Positions 34,338 through 47,808 of a stretch of DNA of 57,044 nucleotides are shown here, one piece after another (position 1 is the first letter of the stretch; each line of letters starts with the position of its first letter). The DNA comes from Colwellia chukchiensis. Its GTDB lineage: Bacteria; Pseudomonadota; Gammaproteobacteria; Enterobacterales; Alteromonadaceae. The stretch covers positions 1 through 57,044 of the forward strand of contig NZ_NBOC01000019.1 of the NCBI RefSeq assembly GCF_002104455.1. The letters are read 5' to 3'. Made by a program: the position numbers and the translations under genes. Under the pieces are notes generated by a model that had not been told where the DNA came from, did no database searches, and saw only the letters and a list, made by a program, of their open reading frames with translations.

Positions 34338-37300
34338 ATGTTACCTCGCTTACGTCCGCAAGAGCTAGTTTCCCCTTTATATCAAGACTTTGCCAATACC
34401 TTGGCGAACAAAAACTTTACCGGTGATATTAATTTTCAATACAGTGCACGGCTTGCCCATGCCACCGATAATAGTATTTATCAACAACTGCCGCAATTAG
34501 TGCTGCATCCGCGTAGTCAACAAGATATTCAAACCATTAACTTGCTTGCCAGTGAAGTAAAGTTTAACGACATTAAGTTTAGTGCCCGTGGTGGCGGCAC
34601 TGGGACCAATGGCCAAAGTTTAACGCCTGGTATTGTGGTGGATTTATCTAAATACATGAACCGTATTTTAGAAATTAACGTCGCAGAAAACTGGGTTCGT
34701 GTTGAAGCTGGGGTGGTTAAAGATCAATTAAATGACTTTCTCAAGCCTTATGGTTTTTTCTTTTCACCCGACTTGTCTACCAGTAATCGGGCAACCATAG
34801 GTGGTATGATTAATACCGACGCTTCGGGCCAAGGCTCATTAGTGTACGGCAAAACCTCAGATCATGTGTTAGGGCTAGAAAGCGTTTTGGCCAATGGCGA
34901 GGTTTTATCGACTGCACCTATGTCAATTAGCGCCGCGGAAAGCTTAGCGCAGCAGCCAGGCAGTCATGGCACAATAATGCAGCAAGTATTGAGCTCTTGT
35001 CGTGACAATCGTGCGCTTATCCTTGAAAAATTTCCGCGTTTAAATCGCTTTCTTACCGGTTATGACTTAGAAAACGTGTTCAATGATGACCTATCCGTGG
35101 TTGACTTAAGCCGCATTATTACCGGCTCAGAAGGCTCTTTAGCCATTGTTTGTGAGGCTAAGCTCAATTTAACACCGATCGCAAAAGCGAAAACTCTGAT
35201 CAACATTAAATATGACAGTTTTGATTCCGCATTGCGCCACTCGCCGCAATTAGTTAAAGCTAAAGCAACCTCGGTTGAAACCATCGACAGTAAGGTGCTT
35301 AACTTAGCCAAACAAGATATTGTTTGGCAATTAGTCAGTGATATGCTGCAAGACGTTGATGGCGCTGTTATGGACGGCATCAATATGGTGGAGTATAACG
35401 GTGACAGTATCGACAGTGTTGCCAGTCAAGTGCAGGCACTGTGCGTCGAACTGGACAAAGCTATCGCCAATAAAACCGGAGTGATTGGTTATCAAGTAAC
35501 CTCTGATTTAAGCAGTATTGCCAAACTTTACACCATGCGCAAAAAAGCGGTCGGTTTGCTAGGCAATACCCAAGGCAGCCAAAAACCACTTGCCTTTGCT
35601 GAAGACACAGCAGTGCCACCCGAAAACTTAGCGGACTTTATTGCAGAATTTAGAGCCTTGCTTGACGGCTATGGCCTACATTATGGCATGTTCGGACACG
35701 TTGATGCAGGGGTATTACATGTGCGCCCAGCGCTAGATATGTGCGAGCCAGCGCAAGAGCGATTGCTGCGAGAAATATCCGATAAAGTGGTGGCGTTAAC
35801 AGCGAAATATGGCGGTTTAATGTGGGGCGAGCATGGCAAAGGTTATCGCAGTGAGTACGGGCCTGATTTTTTTGGTGACACCTTATTTACCGAATTAAGA
35901 AAAATAAAATCAGCGTTTGACCCGTTAAATAAAATGAATCCAGGTAAAATTTGCACACCGCTGCACAGTGATGAAAAGTTAGTCTCTGTTGATGATAAAA
36001 AGCGCGGTTTTTACGATCGACAAATTCCGGTTAAGGTAAAAGATTCATTTAATTCCGCACTTGATTGTAATGGTAACGGTTTATGCTTTAACTATGACCT
36101 AGATAGCCCTATGTGCCCGTCAAGCAAGGTTACGCGTGACCGAAGGCATTCGCCGAAGGGTAGAGCTGGTCTGATGCGCGAGTGGTTGCGCTTGGTGGAA
36201 GCTAAAGGTATCGACATTTTAGCATTAGAGCAAAATATTCAACATTGGTCGGTAAAAAGGCTGATAGACAAGCTTAAAAATCGCTTTGAACAGCAATTTA
36301 GCCGAGCGAAAAATAATGACGACCATGAAGACTTTTCGCATGAAGTGATGGCGGCGATGCAGGGCTGTTTAGCCTGTAAAGCCTGTGCGAGCCAATGTCC
36401 GATTAAGGTAGATGTACCCGATTTTAGAGCGCGCTTTATAAATCTGTATCATTCGCGCTACTTTAGGCCATTAAAAGACCATTTAGTTGCCAATGTTGAA
36501 TCAATGACTCCTTTGATGGCAAAAGCGCCCAAGCTGGTTAATCGGGTATTAGGCTCTAAGTTTTATGATATGGTATCGCAAGCGAGTATTGGCTATGTTG
36601 ATACACCTTTGCTGTCAACGCCAACATTATCACAAAGAGTAGCAGCGCATAATATGGCCAGCTTTGATTTATCAGCGTTGCAAAGTTTGTCGGCACAAGC
36701 ACGCGCTAAATCGCTGCTCATTGTTCAAGATCCCTTTACCTCATTTTACGATGCTAACGTCGTTGAAGACTTTATGTTATTGGCGAAAAAGCTTGGTTTT
36801 GAGCCGATATTATTACCCTTTAAACCCAACGGCAAGCCGCAACATGTGAAAGGCTTTTTAGCGAAATTTGCTAAAACGGCAAAGTCTACGGCAGATTTTT
36901 TAAATCAAGTGCAACAACTAAATATTACAATGGTGGGCTTAGATGCCTCGCTTGCCTTGTGTTATCGCGATGAATATCAGCAAATTTTAGCTGAGCGACG
37001 CGGCGACTTTGAGGTAAAGCTTGCTCATGAATGGTTAATAACGATTCTCGATCACCAAAATAGTCAGCTCGCCGCTAAGACTGCCGCGGCTAAAACAGAC
37101 TATAAGCTTTTTGCCCACTGCACAGAAAAAACCGCCTTAGCGGGCAGTGAAGGGCAGTGGCAGCAAATATTTCAACACTTTGGGTTATCGCTTTCAAGTG
37201 TTGCGGTAGGATGTTGTGGCATGGCGGGTACTTATGGCCATGAAAAATCGAACTTAGCAAATTCGAAAGCCCTGTATCAAATGAGTTGGCAGGACAAGGT

Positions 37301-37418
37301 AGCTAAGTTAGAGACAGCACAATTACTGGTAACTGGGTATTCATGTCGTAGCCAAATCAAGCGTTTAGATAACAAAATTAGCTTACATCCAGTACAAGCA
37401 TTATTAAATGCCTTATAA
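34338..37418 (+). CDS. ydiJ: FAD/4Fe-4S oxidoreductase YdiJ (D-2-hydroxyacid dehydrogenase type)
   Basis: The start at 34338 gives 1026 residues and aligns with the E. coli YdiJ N-terminus (1018 residues); an ATG 24 bases earlier sits too close to the likely TATAAT at about 34296. The first half is a FAD-binding type 4 (GlcD-like) domain with Arg-Gly-Gly-Gly-Thr-Gly-Thr-Asn-Gly-Gln (about 81-90) and Gly-Met-Phe-Gly-His-Val-Asp-Ala-Gly. The middle has a ferredoxin-like Cys cluster (Cys-Leu-Ala-Cys-Lys-Ala-Cys-x3-Cys-Pro) and the end a CCG domain (Val-Gly-Cys-Cys-Gly-Met-Ala-Gly). YdiJ has been linked to D-2-hydroxyglutarate oxidation; that role is from family knowledge. Confidence 0.92.
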   Translation: MLPRLRPQELVSPLYQDFANTLANKNFTGDINFQYSARLAHATDNSIYQQLPQLVLHPRSQQDIQTINLLASEVKFNDIKFSARGGGTGTNGQSLTPGIVVDLSKYMNRILEINVAENWVRVEAGVVKDQLNDFLKPYGFFFSPDLSTSNRATIGGMINTDASGQGSLVYGKTSDHVLGLESVLANGEVLSTAPMSISAAESLAQQPGSHGTIMQQVLSSCRDNRALILEKFPRLNRFLTGYDLENVFNDDLSVVDLSRIITGSEGSLAIVCEAKLNLTPIAKAKTLINIKYDSFDSALRHSPQLVKAKATSVETIDSKVLNLAKQDIVWQLVSDMLQDVDGAVMDGINMVEYNGDSIDSVASQVQALCVELDKAIANKTGVIGYQVTSDLSSIAKLYTMRKKAVGLLGNTQGSQKPLAFAEDTAVPPENLADFIAEFRALLDGYGLHYGMFGHVDAGVLHVRPALDMCEPAQERLLREISDKVVALTAKYGGLMWGEHGKGYRSEYGPDFFGDTLFTELRKIKSAFDPLNKMNPGKICTPLHSDEKLVSVDDKKRGFYDRQIPVKVKDSFNSALDCNGNGLCFNYDLDSPMCPSSKVTRDRRHSPKGRAGLMREWLRLVEAKGIDILALEQNIQHWSVKRLIDKLKNRFEQQFSRAKNNDDHEDFSHEVMAAMQGCLACKACASQCPIKVDVPDFRARFINLYHSRYFRPLKDHLVANVESMTPLMAKAPKLVNRVLGSKFYDMVSQASIGYVDTPLLSTPTLSQRVAAHNMASFDLSALQSLSAQARAKSLLIVQDPFTSFYDANVVEDFMLLAKKLGFEPILLPFKPNGKPQHVKGFLAKFAKTAKSTADFLNQVQQLNITMVGLDASLALCYRDEYQQILAERRGDFEVKLAHEWLITILDHQNSQLAAKTAAAKTDYKLFAHCTEKTALAGSEGQWQQIFQHFGLSLSSVAVGCCGMAGTYGHEKSNLANSKALYQMSWQDKVAKLETAQLLVTGYSCRSQIKRLDNKISLHPVQALLNAL

Positions 37419-37451
37419 GCGCTGGTAAGTTGAGTTAAGTCAATGACCATA

Positions 37452-37477
37452 AAAAAAGCCGCAACAGCGGCTTTTTT
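37452..37477. terminator. Bidirectional terminator, ydiJ / leucine dehydrogenase
   Basis: AAAAAAGCCGC/GCGGCTTTTTT with an AACA loop, between convergent genes. Confidence 0.9.
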
Positions 37478-37497
37478 ATCACGAAAATTAACGCTGC

Positions 37498-38541
37498 TTA
37501 TTTGCCAGCGTTAGCAATAATTTCACGCGCCATCTCGTCGGCAATTAAACCAGTTGGTTTGTTTTGCGCGGCAGCGGTTTCGAAAACATTGGTTAGTGTG
37601 TTATAAATATTTTCCACTAACTTTGTCGAACTTTCTGCACAATAAGCTTCGCCATATATTTCTAAGGCGACATTGATTATACCGCCGGCGTTAATGACGT
37701 AATCAGGTGCATATAAAATGCCTTTGTCTAGCAATACTTGATCGTGACGAGACTCAGCTAATTGGTTATTGGCACAGCCAGCAACAATCGATGCTTTGAG
37801 TTGTGCTATGGTGTCATCGTTAATGGCAGCGCCCAATGCACATGGAGAGAAGACATCCACGTCTTGACTATATATTTCATCTAAGCCAACCACTTTTGCA
37901 TTGAGCTCAGTTGCGGCTTTATCTAAGGCTGCTTGATTAATGTCGGTAACAATTAACTCTGCTCCAGCAGCATGTAATCGTTCACACAGGGCATACCCTA
38001 CGCTTCCTAAGCCCTGTACAGCGACTTTTATGCCGGTTAGGTCATCTTTACCTAACTTAAATTTAACTGCCGCTTTAACACCTAAAAATGTACCTAAAGC
38101 GGTAAATGGTGCAGGGTTGCCACTTTTACCTTCGAGTCCAGAAACGAATTCAGTCGTTTGGTTAACAATGGCCATATCATCGGTGTTAATGTTGACATCT
38201 TCGGCGGTATAATAACGACCATTTAGATTATCAACAGCGCGTCCAAAGGCTTGAAATAGTGCCTCTGATTTCAAGGTTTTAGGATCACCAATAATAACGC
38301 CTTTACCGCCACCTAACTTTAAGCCGGCCATGGCATTTTTATAGGTCATACCTTTAGATAAACGTAACACATCTTTCAGCGCCGCTTCGTCACTGGCATA
38401 ATCCCAAAAGCGACAACCGCCTGCCGCTGGGCCTAATGCGGTGCTGTGCACGGCGATAATCGCTTTTAAGCCAGTGCTGCTGTCACTGCAATAAACGACT
38501 TGTTCGTGGTTATCAAAATCTACTAAATCAAAAACGGCCAC
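37498..38541 (-). CDS. ldh: Leucine dehydrogenase (Glu/Leu/Phe/Val family)
   Basis: The start is placed at GTG 38541 (GGAG site), giving 347 residues, the usual size; the frame open to 38628 lacks a site and homology. It deaminates branched-chain amino acids to 2-oxo acids with NAD+ in the cytosol. Gly-Pro-Ala-Ala-Gly-Gly-Cys-Arg (about 37-44), the catalytic Lys region Lys-Leu-Gly-Gly-Gly-Lys-Gly-Val-Ile and the nucleotide-binding Gln-Gly-Leu-Gly-Ser-Val-Gly are seen. Leucine is preferred over valine or phenylalanine from overall resemblance. Divergent from the DUF4826-like gene. Confidence 0.88.
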   Translation of the reverse strand: MAVFDLVDFDNHEQVVYCSDSSTGLKAIIAVHSTALGPAAGGCRFWDYASDEAALKDVLRLSKGMTYKNAMAGLKLGGGKGVIIGDPKTLKSEALFQAFGRAVDNLNGRYYTAEDVNINTDDMAIVNQTTEFVSGLEGKSGNPAPFTALGTFLGVKAAVKFKLGKDDLTGIKVAVQGLGSVGYALCERLHAAGAELIVTDINQAALDKAATELNAKVVGLDEIYSQDVDVFSPCALGAAINDDTIAQLKASIVAGCANNQLAESRHDQVLLDKGILYAPDYVINAGGIINVALEIYGEAYCAESSTKLVENIYNTLTNVFETAAAQNKPTGLIADEMAREIIANAGK

Positions 38542-38746
38542 TATCCTAATCTCCAAAGATGATAGAAAAAGTTCAACGTAAATTTTTATTGAACTAAGGT
38601 TGTAATAATTTGCCGCGCACCATACCATTTAGGTTAGCGCTTCGCTAGTGAAGCATTAAATTAATTTGAGCTTTGCTGTGAACTATTTCATACAAGCTTT
38701 CCACCGTTAACACCTCATAACAATTATTAACAAAAAGACAATAAAA

Positions 38747-39154
38747 ATGACTGACAAACAAGAAATGACCGCTGAGCAACAACAAGCGTGGCTGCGTGAA
38801 CAATATCAAAAATCGACTAAATATCTTGCCAGTAAAGGCTTAGTTACCGAAAGTGTTGCCGATACCGAAAGTCGCTATTTGATCCCGTTAATGGCGGTTT
38901 GGAAAATAAACTTATTGGATAAAACTAAAGTTTGGGTTATCAGCGGTGATTTACCGACTGATCATTTAGTATTAGAGCAAGACGAGCCAGCTCGTAATGT
39001 GTTACGTCACTTTTCATTTAAGTGGCAAGTGCAGGCAGACAGCTTGTTACAAAGCAGTGATCCCGAACAAGTCAAATATGCCAAATTATTGATCAGCAAA
39101 GCGGAAGGGCTTTATCAGCTTTATGATAAAGATGAGCTTTGGCAACAAGCCTAA
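38747..39154 (+). CDS. DUF4826-like protein
   Basis: A 135-residue soluble, mostly helical, acidic protein of unknown function, resembling the DUF4826 family found in marine gammaproteobacteria. It opens with a Gln-rich helix, then has Arg-Tyr-Leu-Ile-Pro-Leu-Met-Ala-Val-Trp-Lys and Trp-Val-Ile-Ser-Gly-Asp-Leu-Pro-Thr-Asp-His, which are likely the family core. No signal peptide, membrane segment or catalytic motif. It stands alone, convergent with the GNAT gene. Confidence 0.65.
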   Translation: MTDKQEMTAEQQQAWLREQYQKSTKYLASKGLVTESVADTESRYLIPLMAVWKINLLDKTKVWVISGDLPTDHLVLEQDEPARNVLRHFSFKWQVQADSLLQSSDPEQVKYAKLLISKAEGLYQLYDKDELWQQA

Positions 39155-39195
39155 AATTAAAACATTGCGTCTAATGCATGCCACTAATACCTGTA

Positions 39196-39657
39196 TTAGT
39201 GGCTTAAATAGCATTTGACTGGTTTGACTTTATGAAGTGGGCAGGTCATTTTTTGTTTCGGTAAGCCTGCTTCCATGAAGACAGCTTCGCTGGTTCTAAA
39301 GTTGAATTGTTGGAAGTACTGAATGGCGTCTAAAGGGCTATAAATGAATATCTCTTTTAAACCCATATCTTGCGCTATTTCAAGCAAAGAGCGTAAAATG
39401 AGTTTATCGATTTGCTCTTTACGGTGTCGGCGCAACACAGCAATGCGGCTAATTTCACCAGAGCCGAGGATGCGCCCAGTTCCTATTGGCTCTTTTGTTT
39501 CATCATCACACGCTAACACATGGCAGGCATAGTGATCTTTACGATCGAACTCGACATTTTTCGGGATGCGCTTTTCGTAAACAAATACTTGTTCTCTGAC
39601 ATTTTTAAGCAGCGGTGCTGCTTGCTCCCATTGAACCTTACTTACCGTGTATGACAT
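39196..39657 (-). CDS. GNAT-family N-acetyltransferase
   Basis: A 153-residue GNAT protein. The acetyl-CoA region reads Ile-Ala-Val-Leu-Arg-Arg-His-Arg (about 71-78), a degenerate form of Arg/Gln-x2-Gly-x-Gly/Ala. The preceding strand Gly-Thr-Gly-Arg-Ile-Leu and the following Tyr-Phe-Gln-Gln-Phe-Asn-Phe fit the fold. It resembles the ElaA/YjcF branch; the acceptor is unknown. Starts 5 bases after roxA ends, so the two are probably co-transcribed. Confidence 0.8.
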   Translation of the reverse strand: MSYTVSKVQWEQAAPLLKNVREQVFVYEKRIPKNVEFDRKDHYACHVLACDDETKEPIGTGRILGSGEISRIAVLRRHRKEQIDKLILRSLLEIAQDMGLKEIFIYSPLDAIQYFQQFNFRTSEAVFMEAGLPKQKMTCPLHKVKPVKCYLSH

Positions 39658-39662
39658 GTGTT

Positions 39663-40817
39663 TTATTCAATATACCAATAACCCTTATTTAAAACACTAG
39701 TTAATAATTGTACATTTTTCAAACAGCCGCTAAAAGTTTTTACTTGTTCTGTGCTTAACGGCTTTTGTTGCGCTAATAGTTCTGCTAGTTCAAGCGTTTG
39801 TTTTTCTAGCTTAAAGCTCTCACCATTAATAAATAATGTGCTATTGGTGTCATGAATTATTGCCGCTTTTAATCCAGAAACAGGCATAAATAAAATTTCT
39901 GGCTCTGAGAGGATATCGTGTAGCTTCGCAGCGTCAATTTCATTGACAGGTACTAGAATCTCTAACGCGTGATGACTTTGCGTTAGATGTTGACCGATAA
40001 AGTCCTCGAACAAATCGCTTTGCTCAAGTTGTTGCAACATAAAAGCTTTTAATTGTTGCATGTCATTTTCCGTAATGGCGAAACTGCTATCAGACGGCAC
40101 TCTATCAGGATCGCTAAATCTTTGCTCTCCGCTATTATTATCAATTAATTTATCGGCGAAGCTTGACCAAAGCTCTTGGTTTGATGGTGCTTGGAAGCCA
40201 ATGGAAAAGTTGACTGAGTTTTCTATTGATACGCCGTTATGTGGATGATTTGGCGGTATATATAATAAATCACCGGCTTGTGTTATTTCATCAATTATGG
40301 GAGTGAAAGCCGATACCTGCTTTAGATCTGGGTGCGGTAGCAAGGTTGTTAACTCACTATTGGGTGCCCCCACTTGCCAACGTCTTTTGCCGCTGCCTTG
40401 GAGAATAAAGACGTCGTACTGATCTAAGTGTCGACCTACACCACCATTGGGGGTTGAAAAACTGACCATAACATCATCGATACGCCAGCGCGGTATAAAG
40501 TTAAAAGGCGTGATCAAGGCATGAGTTGCACGAGACCAATTGTTCACTGCTTGTACTAACAGTGTCCAGTGAGATGCACCGTATTGGCTAAAGTCTGAAA
40601 ATGGACCATGATCGACTTGCCAGTTGCCCTGGCTATCGCAACTAACAATGCGCGATTCTATTTCATTTTCCATTGCTAAACCTGCAAGTTCATCAGCGCT
40701 AATGGGATCTTGAAAGTTGCTAAACGCTTGTTTAATTAATAACGGCTTTTTCTGCCAATATTCGGCTAGAAATATTTCCGGGCTTAATTCGCCCCAATTT
40801 AGTGAATTAAAATTCAT
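39663..40817 (-). CDS. roxA: 50S ribosomal protein L16 arginine hydroxylase (JmjC)
   Basis: A 384-residue JmjC-type 2-oxoglutarate/Fe(II) oxygenase, like E. coli YcfD/RoxA (373), which hydroxylates an Arg of L16. The iron triad is visible as His-Leu-Asp in Gly-Arg-His-Leu-Asp-Gln-Tyr-Asp (about 130-137) and a distal His in Pro-Pro-Asn-His-Pro-His-Asn-Gly. Trp-Gln-Lys-Lys-Pro-Leu-Leu at the N-terminus and a C-terminal winged-helix-like part are typical. In E. coli ycfD also lies near the phoPQ-purB region. Followed closely by the GNAT gene. Confidence 0.9.
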   Translation of the reverse strand: MNFNSLNWGELSPEIFLAEYWQKKPLLIKQAFSNFQDPISADELAGLAMENEIESRIVSCDSQGNWQVDHGPFSDFSQYGASHWTLLVQAVNNWSRATHALITPFNFIPRWRIDDVMVSFSTPNGGVGRHLDQYDVFILQGSGKRRWQVGAPNSELTTLLPHPDLKQVSAFTPIIDEITQAGDLLYIPPNHPHNGVSIENSVNFSIGFQAPSNQELWSSFADKLIDNNSGEQRFSDPDRVPSDSSFAITENDMQQLKAFMLQQLEQSDLFEDFIGQHLTQSHHALEILVPVNEIDAAKLHDILSEPEILFMPVSGLKAAIIHDTNSTLFINGESFKLEKQTLELAELLAQQKPLSTEQVKTFSGCLKNVQLLTSVLNKGYWYIE

Positions 40818-40923
40818 AGCGTAACCTTTATTTATATGCCTGATATTATATTTAGAGGATTAGTAATGAAAAGCTATGTCTCTATGCACAGCCTTAAACC
40901 GTTATCGCATCAGTTTAGATAAC

Positions 40924-40953
40924 AAAAAGGGAGCCATACGGATCCCTTTTTTA
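40924..40953. terminator. Terminator after purB
   Basis: AAAAAGGGA/TCCCTTTTTT arms around a GC-containing 10-base loop, on the minus strand downstream of purB, with U-runs in both directions. Confidence 0.75.
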
Positions 40954-41005
40954 TTTAGCTTACTTTATTTACGATAACGATAGGGTAAGTTGCAATTAAC
41001 CAAGC

Positions 41006-42391
<1,386 letters not shown>

Positions 42392-42398
42392 TTAATTT

Positions 42399-43022
42399 TT
42401 ACATGTCTTTAAGTAATTGTTGGGCGCACTCGACCATCTTAGTGCGTCCAAATAATATTTTTCTGCGTTGGCCGCCTACTTGGCGCCACAATACGCTTGA
42501 GCGAACACCGGCTAACAATAATGCTCTGATTTTTTGCTGATTATTTTGTTGTTTCAATAAGTTTGGATCACCTGCGACCTGGATAGGTGTACTAATGGGA
42601 CTCAGTAAATCACTGTATATGCTGGCTAAACTTGCCAATAATGTTTCACTTGTGATCTCATAGTGCTCTAATTGACGTTGACTTTGCTCAATGCGCTCAC
42701 CAAGGCGAGCTAATTGATTTTTCTTGTGCGCTAAACGCCTTTCTAAACCGAGTAAGCTCACCACATAACGGGTGAGTTCGGGATCTTTTTGTTTATTATC
42801 GTTGCCTAACTGCGCAACTAAGGCTAGTAAACCCGTTTTTAAGTGCGCTAGTTCGTTACCATATACTTCTAGAATGCTATTGGGTGATGTGATCATAATA
42901 CTGTTTAGCATTACACTTAGCTCAGCGTCATCAACCACACCAGTTCGGGCGACATTTTGAACTAAAACGGCAGCTTGGCAGATAGCGGCCATGGTTATTG
43001 TTTGTTTTTGTAGATTATTCAT
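42399..43022 (-). CDS. hflD: High frequency lysogenization protein HflD homologue
   Basis: A 207-residue helical protein matching E. coli HflD (213) in length, place and sequence (Ala-Ala-Ile-Cys-Gln-Ala-Ala near the start; Arg-Ala-Leu-Leu-Leu-Ala-Gly-Val-Arg-Ser-Ser-Val-Leu-Trp-Arg-Gln near 165). In E. coli it is a peripheral membrane protein that binds phage lambda CII; its normal host role is unclear. No catalytic motif. Between mnmA (12-base gap) and purB. Confidence 0.93.
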   Translation of the reverse strand: MNNLQKQTITMAAICQAAVLVQNVARTGVVDDAELSVMLNSIMITSPNSILEVYGNELAHLKTGLLALVAQLGNDNKQKDPELTRYVVSLLGLERRLAHKKNQLARLGERIEQSQRQLEHYEITSETLLASLASIYSDLLSPISTPIQVAGDPNLLKQQNNQQKIRALLLAGVRSSVLWRQVGGQRRKILFGRTKMVECAQQLLKDM

Positions 43023-43034
43023 GTTGGCTTTTTA

Positions 43035-44180
43035 TTAACGAATAAGGGAGTTGATAATTCCGCCACCGAGGCAAACATCATCTTGATAAAAAACGACCGA
43101 CTGTCCAGGTGTTACTGAGCTTTGTGGCTGGGTAAACATCACTAAATATTCACCATTCGCCATCGGTGAGATGTTACAAGGCACGTCTTGCTGGCGATAG
43201 CGGGTTTTCACAGTACAGCTGATCGGCGTTGTTAACGCTACCCGATCGACTAAGTGTAGTTGATTTGCGATCAGCCCTTTTGAGAACAGGCGAGGGTGAT
43301 CATGACCTTGGCCAACAATTAAAACATTGCGTTCAAGATCTTTATCTACCACATACCAGGGTGCGTCACCCGCATTTGCTAGTCCGCCAATACGCAGACC
43401 TTTACGTTGGCCTAAGGTATGATACATAAGTCCATCGTGTTCACCAATGGCTTCACCTTCTGCGGTTTCTATTATGCCCGGTTGGGCAGGTAAGTACTTG
43501 GCAAGAAAGTCTTTAAATTTACGCTCACCAATGAAGCAAATACCCGTACTGTCTTTTTTATTATGGGTAACTAAGTTGGCTTGCTCTGCGATTGCTCTAA
43601 CTTCAGGTTTCTCAATGTGACCAACAGGAAATAAGGTACGGCCAACTTGTTCGTGACTTAAAGTATAAAGAAAGTAACTTTGATCTTTGTTAGTGTCTAG
43701 GCCACGGATCATTTGCCATTTGCCATCATGAAATTTGCGTTGTACATAATGTCCGGTGGCAATGTAATCAGCACCTAAGTCTTCGCAAGCAAACTCAAGA
43801 AAGGCCTTAAATTTAATTTCTTTATTACACATAATATCTGGATTAGGTGTACGGCCAGCTTGGTACTCAGCAAGAAAATACTCAAAAACATTATCCCAGT
43901 ATTCAGTTGCAAAGTTAATGGTATGTAACTTAATACCCAGTTTATCACAAACCTTCTGGGCATCGGCGAGATCTTCGGCGGCAGCGCAATACTCGTCGTT
44001 GTCATCTTCTTCCCAGTTCTTCATGAACAAGCCTTCAACTTGATAGCCTTGCTCTTTTAAAAGGTAAGCAGATACCGATGAATCAACACCACCAGACATA
44101 CCAACAATGACTTTAGTGTCTTGTGCTAATTTGTCTTGTGCTGCAATCGAGTTTAAATTTACGTCTTGGTTCGAGTTCAT
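43035..44180 (-). CDS. mnmA: tRNA-specific 2-thiouridylase
   Basis: A 381-residue cytosolic enzyme that puts sulphur on U34 of Lys, Glu and Gln tRNAs. The PP-loop Gly-Met-Ser-Gly-Gly-Val-Asp-Ser-Ser lies near residue 28, and the two catalytic cysteines in Asp-Ile-Met-Cys-Asn-Lys and Ser-Thr-Gly-Ile-Cys-Phe-Ile-Gly-Glu. E. coli MnmA has 368 residues; the extra 15 or so are an N-terminal lead of uncertain reality, since no clear ribosome site precedes the ATG. Followed by hflD. Confidence 0.95.
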   Translation of the reverse strand: MNSNQDVNLNSIAAQDKLAQDTKVIVGMSGGVDSSVSAYLLKEQGYQVEGLFMKNWEEDDNDEYCAAAEDLADAQKVCDKLGIKLHTINFATEYWDNVFEYFLAEYQAGRTPNPDIMCNKEIKFKAFLEFACEDLGADYIATGHYVQRKFHDGKWQMIRGLDTNKDQSYFLYTLSHEQVGRTLFPVGHIEKPEVRAIAEQANLVTHNKKDSTGICFIGERKFKDFLAKYLPAQPGIIETAEGEAIGEHDGLMYHTLGQRKGLRIGGLANAGDAPWYVVDKDLERNVLIVGQGHDHPRLFSKGLIANQLHLVDRVALTTPISCTVKTRYRQQDVPCNISPMANGEYLVMFTQPQSSVTPGQSVVFYQDDVCLGGGIINSLIR

Positions 44181-44244
44181 TACAACTAAATTTTTATGAA
44201 AAATGGCGCGAAATTATAGCATGGTCATTTAGCCTGATGATAGC

Positions 44245-44742
44245 TTAAAGATTAGATTTAAGGTGGCTTAATGGGATTTTTTTGCCAGCCAGATAATCTT
44301 CGATACATTCCAACACTAATGGGCTGCGTAATTGTGCTGATTTTGCTTTTATTTGCGCTAAAGTAAACCAATGACAGGCAATAATTTCGTCGTCTTGTGG
44401 CTGTGTTGGTAGAAGGTCATCAAGCTCAATAACAAAACAAAACCGTAAATAATGTAGTGTTAATGATGGGCGATAATAGTAATAAATACCGCAGAGGTGA
44501 TCCGGACTTAAACACAAGCCGGTTTCTTCGTTTAATTCCCGCTCAATCGCTGAAATTAAACTTTCATGACACTCTAAATGACCCGCGGGCTGATTATAAA
44601 CTGTTTTGCCAGCGTCTATTTCTTCCACCAATAAAAACTTATCTTGATAGCTGACCACAGCGGCTACTGTTGTATTAGGTTTAAATTGTTGGCTACCGTG
44701 CTCCTTAATAGCGGATGTTTGTGACCATGTTTGTTTAGTCAT
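44245..44742 (-). CDS. nudJ: Nudix hydrolase NudJ
   Basis: A 165-residue Nudix protein. The box is intact: Gly-x5-Glu-x7-Arg-Glu-Leu-x-Glu-Glu-x-Gly-Leu, starting at Gly58 in Ala-Gly-His-Leu-Glu. NudJ of E. coli hydrolyses nucleoside di/triphosphates and thiamine-type pyrophosphates. The order rluE-nudJ-mnmA is the same as in E. coli. It overlaps the end of rluE by 8 bases and starts at ATG. Confidence 0.93.
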   Translation of the reverse strand: MTKQTWSQTSAIKEHGSQQFKPNTTVAAVVSYQDKFLLVEEIDAGKTVYNQPAGHLECHESLISAIERELNEETGLCLSPDHLCGIYYYYRPSLTLHYLRFCFVIELDDLLPTQPQDDEIIACHWFTLAQIKAKSAQLRSPLVLECIEDYLAGKKIPLSHLKSNL

Positions 44743-45352
44743 GCTTCAACCTTTTATATTCGCCATTATTAATACCATCAAGTGTCCATTGACCAATACG
44801 ATAACGAATTAGCCTTAACGTTGGAAAGCCGATGTGGGCTGTCATTCTTCGTACTTGTCGGTTTCTGCCTTCGTGTATGGTGATTTCTAACCAAGTTGTC
44901 GGTATCGATGCTCGCTCTCTAATCGGTGGCACGCGTGGCCAGATATTAGGCTCCGCTATAATGGTTACTTTAGCTGGCTTGGTCATGCCATCTTTTAATT
45001 TTACGCCCTGACAGAGTTTTGCCGTATCAATGGTTGAGGGTACTCCCTCGACTTGTGCCCAATAGGTTTTTTCAGTTTTTTCACTTGGGTTAGCTAATTT
45101 GTGTTGTAACTTGCCATTATTTGTTAGCAGTAATAAACCTTCACTATCTCTGTCTAATCGACCTGCGGCGTAAACGTCTTTGATATCAATATAATCTTTG
45201 AGTGTTTTTCTGCCTGCTTGATCGGTAAACTGGCTTAATACATTAAAGGGTTTATTAAAAAGCACGATTTCACATCCTGAGTCAACTGGTCGTACCTTTA
45301 CTGACTTGCGCCTTTTGTTATGTGTAACTACTTGATTTTTATTGAATGTCAC
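44735..45352 (-). CDS. rluE: 23S rRNA pseudouridine(2457) synthase RluE
   Basis: The start is set at GTG 45352 with AAGGA upstream, giving 205 residues; the frame's first possible start, a TTG 30 bases earlier, has no site. RsuA/RluE-type fold: Leu-Phe-Asn-Lys-Pro near residue 31, catalytic Asp in [10 protein letters not shown] (about 64-73) and [10 protein letters not shown] near 160. It isomerises a uridine of 23S rRNA. No S4 domain, as in RluE. First gene of the leftward row, divergent from icd. Confidence 0.92.
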   Translation of the reverse strand: MTFNKNQVVTHNKRRKSVKVRPVDSGCEIVLFNKPFNVLSQFTDQAGRKTLKDYIDIKDVYAAGRLDRDSEGLLLLTNNGKLQHKLANPSEKTEKTYWAQVEGVPSTIDTAKLCQGVKLKDGMTKPAKVTIIAEPNIWPRVPPIRERASIPTTWLEITIHEGRNRQVRRMTAHIGFPTLRLIRYRIGQWTLDGINNGEYKRLKHD

Positions 45353-45445
45353 TAATTTTATCCTTTGGGCTTCGCAGCTCAATATAATTCATCTATTTTA
45401 ATACGCCTTGAATTTAGATACTATGCGGCGCGCGAAAATATTTTT

Positions 45446-45496
45446 ATCGATAAAATGAATAGTTATTAGGCTTTAATGAGTATTCATTTTATCGAT
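45446..45496. promoter_or_regulatory. Perfect 16-bp inverted repeat before the monomeric icd
   Basis: ATCGATAAAATGAATA (45446-45461) and its exact complement (45481-45496) flank a 19-base spacer. It lies 28-78 bases before the start codon. It could be a paired operator for a dimeric regulator or a leader hairpin that hides nothing of the AAAGGA ribosome site itself. Confidence 0.7.
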
Positions 45497-45523
45497 CAAT
45501 GGCAAATCAGCAAAGGATTTTAA

Positions 45524-47755
<2,232 letters not shown>

Positions 47756-47778
47756 GTTAAAAGTTACCCATCACGTTA

Positions 47779-47808
47779 AAGCTAGGTGAAAGCCTAGCTT
47801 TTTTTTGC
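47779..47808 (+). terminator. Terminator after the monomeric icd
   Basis: AAGCTAGG/CCTAGCTT stem with a short loop followed by eight or more T's. Confidence 0.9.
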
